Shown one piece after another: positions 42,567-51,804 of a DNA stretch of 64,000 nucleotides. Source of the stretch: Pectinatus haikarae. Its GTDB lineage: Bacteria; Bacillota; Negativicutes; Selenomonadales; Selenomonadaceae. Position 1 is the first letter of the stretch; every line of letters begins with the position of its first letter. Below the pieces are notes generated by a model that saw nothing but the letters and a program-made list of their open reading frames with translations, made no database searches and had not been told where the DNA came from. The stretch is from assembly GCF_030813505.1 (NCBI RefSeq), contig NZ_JAUSUE010000002.1. The stretch is one strand, 5' to 3'. The position numbers and the translations under genes are program-made.

Positions 42567-44351
42567 TTAAGAATCAATATTTCTTTGCAGGGGAAATATT
42601 ATTGTGAATGTGGTACCTTTGTTCAATTCGCTGCTTGCAAATATTTTCCCACTGAACAATTCAACGAGAAATTTTACCAGGGACAGTCCAATCCCGGACC
42701 CACCAATATCCTGTCTGGCACGTGATTTATCACTTCGGTAAAATCTATCGAAAATAAATGGAATATCTGTCTTGGCGATACCGACACCATTGTCTTTTAT
42801 GGTAAATACAGCTTTATCTTTGTCCCGGCTGCATGCGAGAAGAAGTTTACCTTTATCAGGACTGTATTTTACGGCATTTTCGATTAAATTAATAAAAATT
42901 TGTGTAAATAGATCTGGATTCGCTTTTATTACTAAGTTTTCAGATGAAAAATTAGTTTCGAAAAACTGCCCCTTTTGTTCCAAAAATGGTGTCATGGTTT
43001 TTATTATTTTTTTCAATGCATCTGTACAATCAATATTAGTAGTAGCAACCTGTTTTTTATAATCATTGCTGTTCAATTTCGCCAATTGCAGAAGATTTTT
43101 TACCAGATATTGCATGCGGCAGCTTTCTTCATAAATAATTTTCAAAAAATGCCGGGAAGTTTCTGCTTCTGTTAAGTCACTGTCCAGCAAAGTTTCACTG
43201 AAGCCCTTAATAGAGGTTAAGGGGGTAGAAAGCTCATGTGCCGCATTGGCAACAAAAATATTTTGTCTGTCTGTTATTTCCTGCATCAGTGATATGTCAT
43301 GGAACACGCATACTATGCTTTGTTTTGTTTCGCTGGTGAATGGTGCAAAAAATACAATAAAAGTTTTTTCTGTGGCACCTAATTTTATCCTGAGCGTTAT
43401 TTTTTTATTTTTATTTTCTTGTGCGCAAGTTTTGGCTGTGTCACTGATGACTGTGTTGCCTATAAAATTGATACTGTATGTTTTGATAATATCAGGTGTT
43501 ATTTTAAACATATCCTTAGCCTGTTTATTAGCCTCTGTGATAAGACCATTCTCATTCAATAAAATAACTGCATTATCCATATTATCCAATATAAGGGATA
43601 AAGTATGGGCTTTTGCCTGCGAATCATTGATTTTGCGAAGCAGGCGGCTGGTAAGTTTATTGATAGCAGCTGCGAGAAATTCTAATTCATCTGCGGTGTT
43701 TATTCTCATACGGGTACTTAGATCCCCGTTGATTATTTTTTGCGCGTCCAGAGTCATCTGCTTTATGGGATTGGTGAAGCGGCGTGTAAGGATCATGCCT
43801 ATGCTGATAGCGATGATAGTCACGGCGAAAAATATAAACAAAATATTATTGCGCATACTGTCATAGGATTTTTCAAGGGGCGTAATGCTTAAAGATGTAC
43901 GGCTTACTCCCAGCAAAACACCATTATCATATACAGGAACGGCAACATAAAGTAAATTTTTTTGCAGTGTTTCACTGTGTCTTATAGATGAGCCTATGCC
44001 AGTATGCAGTGCATTTTGGATTTCCGGACGATCTTCATGATTATCCATTGATTCACTGTCATGGGACGAATCATAGACCACCTCTCCAGAGGTGTTGACC
44101 AATGTTATCCGCAGTCCTGTATCAGAGCTGATGGCTTGCAGGAGTGACATATCGGCATTATCTTTTTTTTCAAAATATATATGTGATATAGCAGCTACAG
44201 TTTTAGCCTGATTTTCTAAGGAACTGGTTTTATCCTGAATATTTATCTTATAGAAATAGTCTACCATATATATGCTGCATATCAGAAGAGGAAGAATTAT
44301 CAGAACTAGTGAGTATATTGTCAGGCGTCTGCTGATACTTGATTTTAACAT
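42567..44351 (-). CDS. phoR: Phosphate sensor histidine kinase PhoR-like
   Basis: This is a membrane histidine kinase, probably partner of PhoB at 49106-49789. TM1 is near residues 10-30, then an extracytoplasmic domain of about 130 residues, TM2, HAMP (RRFTNPIKQMTLDAQKI), a PAS domain (LDNMDNAVILLNENGLI), HisKA with phosphorylated His in NAAHELSTPLTSIKGFS (about residue 372), then ATP-binding N, G1 and G2 boxes (NLIENAVKYS, IKDNGVGIA, GGSGIGLSL). The start is ATG 44351 after AAAGGA; the ATG at 44369 lacks an SD. It lies after the phoU terminator, so it may be transcribed separately or by read-through. Confidence 0.88.
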   Translation of the reverse strand: MLKSSISRRLTIYSLVLIILPLLICSIYMVDYFYKINIQDKTSSLENQAKTVAAISHIYFEKKDNADMSLLQAISSDTGLRITLVNTSGEVVYDSSHDSESMDNHEDRPEIQNALHTGIGSSIRHSETLQKNLLYVAVPVYDNGVLLGVSRTSLSITPLEKSYDSMRNNILFIFFAVTIIAISIGMILTRRFTNPIKQMTLDAQKIINGDLSTRMRINTADELEFLAAAINKLTSRLLRKINDSQAKAHTLSLILDNMDNAVILLNENGLITEANKQAKDMFKITPDIIKTYSINFIGNTVISDTAKTCAQENKNKKITLRIKLGATEKTFIVFFAPFTSETKQSIVCVFHDISLMQEITDRQNIFVANAAHELSTPLTSIKGFSETLLDSDLTEAETSRHFLKIIYEESCRMQYLVKNLLQLAKLNSNDYKKQVATTNIDCTDALKKIIKTMTPFLEQKGQFFETNFSSENLVIKANPDLFTQIFINLIENAVKYSPDKGKLLLACSRDKDKAVFTIKDNGVGIAKTDIPFIFDRFYRSDKSRARQDIGGSGIGLSLVKFLVELFSGKIFASSELNKGTTFTIIFPLQRNIDS

Positions 44352-44417
44352 CGGCAAATTCCTTTCCATTTATAACGAAACAGCTTTATTGTATCACTCA
44401 TGTTGAAAATGTAAAAG

Positions 44418-44443
44418 CCCTCAGTACATTATAATACTGAGGG
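44418..44443 (-). terminator. Terminator between phoU and phoR
   Basis: CCCTCAGTA / TACTGAGGG with an eight-base loop; on the minus strand it is followed by CTTTTAC. It probably limits read-through from pstB-phoU into phoR. Confidence 0.7.
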
Positions 44444-44469
44444 TTACGTGTAGAAAAACAGACTATTTT

Positions 44470-45126
44470 CTAAATTTTTTTTGTCTTGCGCATACGTTCG
44501 GCTGTTTCCAAATATATGACCCATTCGGCAATATTGGTGGCATGGTCACCTATTCTTTCAAGATAACGCGATATAAAAACAAATTCCGGTACAGCGCCTG
44601 CCAATGTATGGTCGGAGATTTCTGTCAATGTTTTGGCAAAAAGAGAATCCGCATTATCATCTTCGTTGCAGACTTTTTCGGCTAAATTCACATCAGCATT
44701 TTTATAAGCCTTGATGGACATGTTGATCATTGATATGGCACAGTCAGATAACGCTTTTATATGGGATTTGTCAAAATTAAAAGGTTTTTCTAGGTTACTG
44801 GTAATTCTTGCTATATCAAAGGCATGATCACCTATACGTTCTAAATCTGTGGAAATTTTAAAAGATGTAGCGATCACTCTAAGATCATGGGCTATTGGCT
44901 GCTGTTTGGCTATAAGTAAGATGCAGGCGTCCTCTGTTTCGATAAGCAGCTGGTCAATAATATCATCATTCTCCATTACCTGTGCTGCCAATTTTTTATC
45001 GAAATTTAAAAGAGCTTTTATTGAATTTTTAGCAGCTGTTTCTGCCGCTATCCCCATTTCAACAATTTTTTCCTGTATCCTTGCAAGGTCTTCAATATAA
45101 GCTTTTCTTGTCACTTGATTTTCCAT
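44470..45126 (-). CDS. phoU: Phosphate uptake regulator PhoU
   Basis: PhoU links the Pst transporter to the PhoR kinase and keeps the Pho response off in phosphate-rich cells. The 218-residue protein has the two three-helix repeats of the family, each with the metal-binding pattern: ISTDLERIGDHAFDIAR (about residue 80) and ISRYLERIGDHATNIAEWV (about 185). The start ATG 45126 follows AAAGGAAG. It lies 18 bases after pstB and is cotranscribed with it. Confidence 0.94.
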   Translation of the reverse strand: MENQVTRKAYIEDLARIQEKIVEMGIAAETAAKNSIKALLNFDKKLAAQVMENDDIIDQLLIETEDACILLIAKQQPIAHDLRVIATSFKISTDLERIGDHAFDIARITSNLEKPFNFDKSHIKALSDCAISMINMSIKAYKNADVNLAEKVCNEDDNADSLFAKTLTEISDHTLAGAVPEFVFISRYLERIGDHATNIAEWVIYLETAERMRKTKKI

Positions 45127-45144
45127 TAGCAAGATCTTCCTTTC

Positions 45145-45900
45145 TTAGCCGAAACGTCCGGATATGTAATCTTCAGTTTGTTTGTCGGCAGGGTTGGTAA
45201 ATATTACATCTGTTATGTCGTGTTCGATTAATTTTCCGTTGAGGAAAAATGCTGTATAATCAGATACACGTGCGGCCTGCTGCATGTTATGGGTTACCAT
45301 TACGATAGTGTAATTTTTTTTCAATTCGGCTACCAGTTCTTCTATCTTCATAGTGGAAATAGGATCAAGTGCGGAACACGGTTCATCCATGAGAATGACT
45401 TCCGGTTCGACCGCAAGTACGCGCGCTATACAGAGGCGCTGCTGCTGACCACCGGACATTCCCATTGCAGAATCATTGAGACGATCTTTCACTTCATCCC
45501 ATAAGGCAGCGTTGCGAAGACTTTTTTCCACTATTTCGTTCAGCTGGTTTTTATTTCTTGTGCCATGAATGCGGGGACCATATGCTATATTTTCATATAT
45601 GGACATAGGAAACGGATTAGGGCGCTGGAATACCATACCGACACGCTTGCGCAGATATACGATGTCTGTATCAGGGGCATATATATCGTTTCCGTCCAAA
45701 AATATATCGCCGTCAATATGTACACTGTCTATTAAATCATTCATACGGTTAAGTGTTTTCAGAAAAGTAGACTTGCCGCAGCCGGAAGGACCGATCAGAG
45801 CAACGACCTTGTTGGACGGAACATCAAGTGAGATATTAAATAAAGCCTGTTTGCTGCCGTAATATAAATTCAAATTTTTGGCCTGCATTTTATATTGCAT
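45145..45900 (-). CDS. pstB: Phosphate ABC transporter ATPase
   Basis: PstB powers the high-affinity phosphate importer. The Walker A motif is GPSGCGKSTFLKTLNRMNDL near residue 36, the Q-loop is VGMVFQRPNPFPMSIYENIAYG, the signature is MSGGQQQRL, and Walker B is VILMDEPCSALDPIST. It has 251 residues. Unusually it is not with pstSCA, which are on the opposite strand 4 kb away; it starts its own pstB-phoU transcript behind a Pho box at 45957-45984. Confidence 0.95.
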   Translation of the reverse strand: MQYKMQAKNLNLYYGSKQALFNISLDVPSNKVVALIGPSGCGKSTFLKTLNRMNDLIDSVHIDGDIFLDGNDIYAPDTDIVYLRKRVGMVFQRPNPFPMSIYENIAYGPRIHGTRNKNQLNEIVEKSLRNAALWDEVKDRLNDSAMGMSGGQQQRLCIARVLAVEPEVILMDEPCSALDPISTMKIEELVAELKKNYTIVMVTHNMQQAARVSDYTAFFLNGKLIEHDITDVIFTNPADKQTEDYISGRFG

Positions 45901-45930
45901 TTTATTTCCTCCTGATACATCTTAATGACA

Positions 45931-45984
45931 AATATAGCATGGAAAGTAATTTTGATTGTTAGTTAAATGTTAAATTATTGTAAA
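45931..45984 (-). promoter_or_regulatory. Pho box and -10 of pstB-phoU
   Basis: On the minus strand three hexamers at 11-base period, TTTACA (45984-45979), TTAACA (45973-45968) and CTAACA (45962-45957), then exactly 20 bases to TATATT (45936-45931). The layout equals that of pstS. Confidence 0.72.
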
Positions 45985-46050
45985 TAAAAGATAAAACGGC
46001 ATTGACTTTTTGTTTGGTTTCTATTTATTTTACAGTCAGAATGAGGCAGC

Positions 46051-48105
46051 CTATTCTGTATATTGCTTCAGAAAAAATGTTTGGCTGTCGAACCGGGGAA
46101 GCTTTGCGGAAAGTTTCTCATAATTGCCGTCGGCATTAAGCTTGCGCGCTTTTACAGTGTCGCGCCACATGATGAGCATACTCTGGTAAATGGTCTCTTT
46201 CAAATCCGCATCATAGATCGGACATGCTATTTCCACGCGGTGTTCTGTATTCCTGGTCATCCAATCAGCGGAAGAAATATAAATTTTAGTATTTTCTCCG
46301 CTGCCAAAACAAAATATCCGTGAATGTTCCAAAAATCTACCTACAATATTTATGACTTTTATATTGTCTGTCTTGTCCTTTATTCCAGGCTTAATGCAGC
46401 AGATGCCGCGGATGATCATTTTTATCTTGACACCCGCCTGTGAAGCTTCTGCCAGAGCATCAATGAGTTCACGATCCGTAAGTGAATTCATTTTGAGCAA
46501 TATATGAGATATTTGCCCATTTATAGCACGGTCCCGTTCTTCATGGATAAGGCGTATTAAATCTGGTTTTAGACTGTTCGGTGCAGATAAAAGGGAATTA
46601 TAATTACCATGGAGATTATCTGTCCCCATATTTTGAAAAAACTGGACGGCATCAAGGCCTATATCGTCTGATGTGGTGAAAAGAGCAAGATCCGTGTAAA
46701 GGCTGGCTGTCTGAGCATTATAGTTACCGGTGCCTATCTGGGTGATGTATTCTATTTTACTGTTTTCCCGGCGCATTATGAGACATATTTTGGCATGAAC
46801 CTTATAACCTTCTATGCCGTATATTACCTTGCAGCCGGCATCCTGGAGCATTTCTGCCCAGCTTATATTATTAGCTTCATCGAAGCGGGCACGCAATTCC
46901 ATTAAAACGGTGACTTCTTTGCCAAGCTCAGCGGCTATTGCGAGCAGCTGTATCAGCTTGGCTTTTCTTTTTCCTATACGATAAATGGTTATCTTTATGG
47001 CGAAAACAGAATCATCATAAACGGCTTCTTTTATCAGTTTTAAAAATAAATCAAAACTTTGGTAGGGATAATTCAAAAGCAAGTCCTTATGCCGTATATA
47101 TTCGATCATGCCGGTATTTTGTGGTATAGAGCATTTATTGGAAGATGTAAACGGGGGATACATAAAAAGCGCTTTTTGTTCGACTGTAAGTTTTTCAGCA
47201 AATGAGAGAAGATAAGAAAGATTTATAGGTGTACGGCAGAAAAATATTTGTTCCTTTTTTATGTTCAAATGCTCAATCAGATAATTGAGCATTGATGGAG
47301 ATGTCTCTCCGTTTATTTCCATACGCACCGCAGCAAGTTTTCCGCGCTTCTTTAAGCTTTTGCGCATGTGCTGCAAGTAATCTTCACCGAGCTCAAATTC
47401 CTCGTCATCGAGACTTATATCTGCATTGCGAGTCACGCTGATAATTGCTTTTTTTTCAACGTCATAAAGATTGAATATTTTTTCAGCGTAATGAAGGACA
47501 ATATCTTCCAATAATATATATTTTGTTTTCCTGCCCGGCAGGTAAAGCAGCTTGGGAAGATTTTGAGGAATAGGAATGATCCCCAGGATATTATTTTTCT
47601 TTTCCTTTAAAGAGACGGCGATGTAAAGAGCTTTATTTATCAAATGAGGGAATGGGTGGCGTACATTTATTACCAGTGGCGACAGGAGAGGAAATATTTG
47701 TGTTTGAAAATAGTCTTTTACAAAGGACTGTTCAGTTTTGCCGAGTCTGCCGGATTTTTTACGCTGTATGCCGGCAGCATTACAGGCGCGTTCTAGTTTT
47801 GCAGAAAGTACAGCCCTTTTTTTATATAAAACCTTTGTGGCTGCAAATATCTTCTCCAGCTGCTGACTTGGTGTCAAAAAACTTTTATTGTCAAATTTTA
47901 ATGTATTTTCAAGTGAGAGATCATAAAGGCTGCCGACACGTATCATATAAAATTCATCCAGATTGCTATTAAAAATAGCTAAAAATTTCAAACGCTCATA
48001 AAGGGGAACTGTTTCGTCCTCAGCCTCTTCCAAAACACGTTCATTAAATTTGAGCCAAGATAATTCACGATTTTGAGTATATACAGGATTAATTTTTTTT
48101 ATCAT
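46051..48105 (-). CDS. ppk1: Polyphosphate kinase 1
   Basis: Ppk1 makes long-chain polyphosphate from ATP. Its 684 residues contain NRELSWLKFNERVLEEAED at the N-terminus and the two phospholipase-D-like histidine motifs: phosphorylated His in YKVHAKICLI (about residue 436) and His in EHSRIFCFGSG (about residue 593). Both match the known positions. The start ATG 48105 follows TTGAGGTG, four bases after the ppx stop, so phoB-ppx-ppk probably form one transcript. Having synthase and hydrolase together suggests tight control of polyphosphate. Confidence 0.95.
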   Translation of the reverse strand: MIKKINPVYTQNRELSWLKFNERVLEEAEDETVPLYERLKFLAIFNSNLDEFYMIRVGSLYDLSLENTLKFDNKSFLTPSQQLEKIFAATKVLYKKRAVLSAKLERACNAAGIQRKKSGRLGKTEQSFVKDYFQTQIFPLLSPLVINVRHPFPHLINKALYIAVSLKEKKNNILGIIPIPQNLPKLLYLPGRKTKYILLEDIVLHYAEKIFNLYDVEKKAIISVTRNADISLDDEEFELGEDYLQHMRKSLKKRGKLAAVRMEINGETSPSMLNYLIEHLNIKKEQIFFCRTPINLSYLLSFAEKLTVEQKALFMYPPFTSSNKCSIPQNTGMIEYIRHKDLLLNYPYQSFDLFLKLIKEAVYDDSVFAIKITIYRIGKRKAKLIQLLAIAAELGKEVTVLMELRARFDEANNISWAEMLQDAGCKVIYGIEGYKVHAKICLIMRRENSKIEYITQIGTGNYNAQTASLYTDLALFTTSDDIGLDAVQFFQNMGTDNLHGNYNSLLSAPNSLKPDLIRLIHEERDRAINGQISHILLKMNSLTDRELIDALAEASQAGVKIKMIIRGICCIKPGIKDKTDNIKVINIVGRFLEHSRIFCFGSGENTKIYISSADWMTRNTEHRVEIACPIYDADLKETIYQSMLIMWRDTVKARKLNADGNYEKLSAKLPRFDSQTFFLKQYTE

Positions 48106-48109
48106 TTTG

Positions 48110-49045
48110 CTACACCTCAATATCATCGAATTCTTTTAATATCATTTTTGTTAAATAGCCTTCACGGACACCGGCCCGGCTTATAAGAATCGATTTTGCA
48201 TTGAAACGAGTGATCAGGGTTTCCAATATGATCATACCCGGTAAAATAGTGCGGATGCGATCAGGAACAATATCAAGCAGTGTATCCAGCGTGCGGCGGT
48301 CAATATGGGTTTTACTTTTTTTGCTTAAAAACGGTTTTATTATTCCGTTTATATATTCCGCGCGCATATTTCTATTTTGCAGGCTCAGACCAAAAAGAGA
48401 ATTGTACACATCCTTAGTAGATCTGATAGTTCCGCCTACACCGCAAATATCGGGATAATCCGGAGCAAAGCTTTGAGCTTCCTGTTTGTCCAGAAGCTGT
48501 AAAACTTTCCCTCGAATCTTTTTCTGCTCATCCTTATTAGGGAAGAAATGCATAACATATTTGCGATAAGCACTCAGTGAACCTATAGGCAGACTGATTG
48601 CCTGTTTTATTTTCATTTCTTCATAGGCTACCAGCTCTGTACTCGCACCGCCTATGTCGATCAAAAGGCCGCTGGTGAGACTGACAGTTCTTGCGGCACC
48701 GATGAAATCCAAGGTAGCTTCTGTCTTTCCGCTGATAACATTTATTTTTAAGCCTGTTCTGTCTTCTATTTCCTTTACGGCATATTCACTGTTGGAAATA
48801 TTTCTCAGAGCTGCAGTGGCAAACGCATGGATTTCTTCTATATTCAGATCACCGGCTATTTTTTTAAATATCAATAAGATGTGGCATGCTTTATCTATGC
48901 CGGCAGCGCTCATCATATTATCATTGACGTAAGAAGCCAGCGCTGCCATTTCTTTTTTATTGAGGAGAACCGTATATGAACCGTTCTCTATCTTGTAAAT
49001 TACAAGCCGGATGGTATTGGAACCGATATCTATTACTGCATACAT
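48110..49045 (-). CDS. ppx: Exopolyphosphatase (Ppx/GppA family)
   Basis: This ASKHA-fold phosphatase removes terminal phosphate from polyphosphate or pppGpp. It has 311 residues, with the phosphate-1 motif VIDIGSNTIRLVIY at the N-terminus, catalytic Glu region SGKTEATLDFIGA, LLIDIGGASTELVAY (phosphate-2) and a C-terminal GMIILETLITRF helix. The short form lacks the HD-like C-terminal domains of E. coli Ppx. The start ATG 49045 follows GTGAGGCG. It stands between phoB and ppk1 on the same strand. Confidence 0.92.
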   Translation of the reverse strand: MYAVIDIGSNTIRLVIYKIENGSYTVLLNKKEMAALASYVNDNMMSAAGIDKACHILLIFKKIAGDLNIEEIHAFATAALRNISNSEYAVKEIEDRTGLKINVISGKTEATLDFIGAARTVSLTSGLLIDIGGASTELVAYEEMKIKQAISLPIGSLSAYRKYVMHFFPNKDEQKKIRGKVLQLLDKQEAQSFAPDYPDICGVGGTIRSTKDVYNSLFGLSLQNRNMRAEYINGIIKPFLSKKSKTHIDRRTLDTLLDIVPDRIRTILPGMIILETLITRFNAKSILISRAGVREGYLTKMILKEFDDIEV

Positions 49046-49105
49046 TAAAGATCGCCTCACTGTTTTCAAAATAGGGGAAAATTATTTTTTTAGATAATGA
49101 AAAAA

Positions 49106-49789
49106 TTATTTTGTAAAACGATAACCGACACCGCGCACCGTTTTTATTCCGTCACTTATTGATGGTTCGGATTGCAGCTTTGCCCGCAGATGACGGACAT
49201 GTACATCCACTGTTCTTGTGTCACCGTAATATTCATACCCCCAGACCTTTTCCAGAAGTTCATCGCGTGAAAATGCTTTGCCTTCATTTGTGACAAATAA
49301 TTTCAGCAGATCATATTCCTTGGGTGTAAGCATAAGCTGCTCATTGTTGAGAGAAGCAGTATAAGCATTGAAATTGATTTTTAAAGGCCCGATAATTAGT
49401 TCACCCTCCGGCTGGTCTTTTGTGCTGCGTCTCAGGACAGCTTTGACGCGTGCAATCAGTTCACGCATGCCAAATGGTTTTGTTGTGTAATCGTCCGCAC
49501 CAAGTTCGAGTCCAAGTACCTTATCTATTTCTTCATCTTTGGCAGTTATCATGATTATAGGAATTTTTGATGTTGCCTTATTCTGTTTAAGACGCCGGCA
49601 CACTTCAAAACCGTCTATCTGCGGCAGCATAATATCCAGCAGGATCAATGAAAGGTCCTTTTCCGATTGGGCAAGTTCCACGGCGGTCAAACCATTATCG
49701 GCGGTAACAGTGTCATAACCATTCTTTTTTAGATTAAAAACCAGTAACTCACGAATAGGTGCTTCATCATCAACGACTAAAATCTTCAT
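49106..49789 (-). CDS. phoB: Phosphate response regulator PhoB/PhoP
   Basis: This is an OmpR-family response regulator. The receiver domain has acidic pocket VVDDEAPIRE, phosphorylated Asp in LILLDIMLPQIDGFEVC (about residue 52) and Lys in DYTTKPFGMREL. The winged-helix domain covers residues 130-225 (LMLTPKEYDLLKLFV, DTRTVDVHVRHLRAKL, GVGYRF). It has 227 residues. It is divergent from pstS with Pho boxes between, and phoR is 4.7 kb downstream rather than adjacent. Confidence 0.93.
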   Translation of the reverse strand: MKILVVDDEAPIRELLVFNLKKNGYDTVTADNGLTAVELAQSEKDLSLILLDIMLPQIDGFEVCRRLKQNKATSKIPIIMITAKDEEIDKVLGLELGADDYTTKPFGMRELIARVKAVLRRSTKDQPEGELIIGPLKINFNAYTASLNNEQLMLTPKEYDLLKLFVTNEGKAFSRDELLEKVWGYEYYGDTRTVDVHVRHLRAKLQSEPSISDGIKTVRGVGYRFTK

Positions 49790-49855
49790 TTAAACTCTCC
49801 ATTATCATTGAATTTGTGTTGAACTTACATAATACCTTCGCTAAATTTTACCGAT

Positions 49856-49884
49856 ATCCTATTGAGAAATATAATTTCCGTCAA
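49856..49884 (-). promoter_or_regulatory. Candidate phoB-ppx-ppk1 promoter
   Basis: On the minus strand: TTGACG (49884-49879), 17 bases, TAGGAT (49861-49856). The -35 is three bases from the pstS Pho boxes. Confidence 0.5.
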
Positions 49885-49887
49885 CAC

Positions 49888-49941
49888 TTAACAAAACCTT
49901 AACAAATACGTAACAAGCTGGCGCGAAGGATACGATAGAAT
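49888..49941 (+). promoter_or_regulatory. Pho box and -10 of pstSCA
   Basis: TTAACA (49888-49893), TTAACA (49899-49904) and GTAACA (49910-49915) repeat every 11 bases, then 20 bases to TAGAAT (49936-49941). This is the classic PhoP/PhoB direct-repeat layout replacing a -35. Confidence 0.82.
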
Positions 49942-50025
49942 GAACATAAAGCACGGAAGATGTATGCGTGGCGGATATATGCTGCAGCTGAAATCTTACA
50001 TAAAATTTATTTTGGAGGTTTTAAA

Positions 50026-50901
50026 ATGCTTTTTAGCGGAAAGAAAAAATTGTTGGCTGTTCTTGGAACTATGGTGGTAAGTACGATGCTGTTTGCAGGC
50101 TGCGGCAGCAGTGACAACAGCGCGGCTTCTTCAGGCAGCGGTGATAAAACTGCTCTTGAAGGCAAGGTATCAGCTTCAGGTTCTACGGCATTGCTGCCAA
50201 TGTTGAAACCTGCGCAGGAAGCTTTTGAAAAAGAACACGAAAAAGTTACTATAAATATTGCAGGCGGTGGATCGTTCACCGGCATGAATCAGGTATCTGA
50301 AGGTGCAGTTGATATAGGTAATTCAGACGTTGATCTGCCAGATGAATATAAGGATAAAGGTCTTGTCGATCATAAAGTTGCTGTCGCACCTTTTGTATTG
50401 ATAACCAGTACGGACAATAAAGTTTCGAATCTGACTATGCAGCAGGCAACAGATATATTTACTGGGAAAATCACCAATTGGAAAGAAGTCGGTGGAGATG
50501 ACCAACCCATCACTATTATTCATCGTGCTAAATCTTCCGGTTCCCGCGCTATTATCACCGCTACTATCCTCAAGGGACAGGAATTTACTGATAATGCGTC
50601 AATTCAGGATTCAAACGGTGCTGTATTAAAAGGCGTGGCGACAACTCCCGGATCTATCGGTTATGTGGATGGGGCTTATGCTGATAAAAGTGTAAAAACA
50701 TTTTCTCTTGATGGAGTAGCTTTCTCTGCACAGGCAGTTATTGACGGTAAATATCCTGTTTACGGTTATGAACACATGTACACTAAAGGTGAACCTAAAG
50801 GTGCGGTAAAAGCATTCATTGATTATGTAATGGGTGATGAATTCCAAAATTCACAGGTTGAAAAATTAGGATTTATTCCAGTCAATAAAATGAAAAAGTA
50901 A
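50026..50901 (+). CDS. pstS: Phosphate-binding lipoprotein PstS
   Basis: This extracytoplasmic phosphate receptor has 291 residues. The lipoprotein signal peptide ends in MLFAGC (Cys about 26), followed by a Ser/Gly/Asn-rich linker. Phosphate-contact motifs are VSASGSTALLPM, GGGSFTGMNQV (Ser/Gly loop) and HRAKSSGSRAI. The start ATG 50026 follows GGAGGT; the in-frame ATG at 49960 lacks an SD. It is first in pstSCA. Confidence 0.95.
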   Translation: MLFSGKKKLLAVLGTMVVSTMLFAGCGSSDNSAASSGSGDKTALEGKVSASGSTALLPMLKPAQEAFEKEHEKVTINIAGGGSFTGMNQVSEGAVDIGNSDVDLPDEYKDKGLVDHKVAVAPFVLITSTDNKVSNLTMQQATDIFTGKITNWKEVGGDDQPITIIHRAKSSGSRAIITATILKGQEFTDNASIQDSNGAVLKGVATTPGSIGYVDGAYADKSVKTFSLDGVAFSAQAVIDGKYPVYGYEHMYTKGEPKGAVKAFIDYVMGDEFQNSQVEKLGFIPVNKMKK

Positions 50902-50919
50902 TTTACAAAGGTAAAAAAT

Positions 50920-51804
50920 ATGGAAAAAGATTTCAATCATCAACGAAAATTAGTATATGATCGATATGTGCGGTATTTGTTTATCGCTTGTGCGGCATTG
51001 ATGACCATAATAATTTTTTCCATTATATTTTTTGTCGGTAAGCAGGGGTTGATGACGTTTCAGGACGTCAGCCCTGCTGAATTTTTTTTCACCGATAAAT
51101 GGAACCCCGGTATGCATAAATATGGGGCTTTAAGTTTTATATTGGGATCTGTAGCCGTGACATTGCTGGCGATAATTATAGGTACTCCCATAGGCCTTTT
51201 GGGTGCCGTGTTTATGTCCAAAATAGCACCAAAAAAACTTCGTGATCTGATGCGTCCGGCAGTGGATCTTTATGTGGCTATTCCTTCTGTGGTATATGGT
51301 TATATAGGGTTAACTGTCATGATACCATTCATACGGATCGTATTTAACGTAAGTATGGGATATGGTATTTTTGTCACATCGCTCATACTGTCCATAATGA
51401 TTCTGCCGACGATAATCAGTATCAGTGAAGATGCGCTCAATGGTGTACCTAAACCTCTTGAGGAAGCATCACTGGCATTGGGTGCCACATATTGGCAGAC
51501 CTTATACAAAGTCATTATACCGTCGGCTGCACCGGGGATATTGACCGCCATAGTTTTGGCAATGGCAAGAGCTGTTGGGGAAACGATGGCGGTGCAAATG
51601 GTCATAGGCAACACACCGCTGCTGCCTACATCTTTATTTTCACCGACGGCAACGCTGACAAGTGATATAGTCATAGAAATGGGCAATACACCCTTCGGGT
51701 CAGCATGGGGGAATGCATTATTCTTAATGGCGCTGGTCCTGCTGGTGGTATCGCTGCTGATGATACTGCTCATAAAACGAATAGGCGCCCGGAGGTATGC
51801 ATAA
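50920..51804 (+). CDS. pstC: Phosphate ABC transporter permease PstC
   Basis: This is one of the two membrane subunits of the phosphate importer. It has 294 residues and six hydrophobic segments, with the EAA loop LEEASLALGATYWQTLYKVIIP near residue 185 and PIGLLGAVFMSKIAPKK before it. It lies 18 bases after pstS; its stop overlaps the pstA start (TAATG). Confidence 0.95.
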   Translation: MEKDFNHQRKLVYDRYVRYLFIACAALMTIIIFSIIFFVGKQGLMTFQDVSPAEFFFTDKWNPGMHKYGALSFILGSVAVTLLAIIIGTPIGLLGAVFMSKIAPKKLRDLMRPAVDLYVAIPSVVYGYIGLTVMIPFIRIVFNVSMGYGIFVTSLILSIMILPTIISISEDALNGVPKPLEEASLALGATYWQTLYKVIIPSAAPGILTAIVLAMARAVGETMAVQMVIGNTPLLPTSLFSPTATLTSDIVIEMGNTPFGSAWGNALFLMALVLLVVSLLMILLIKRIGARRYA

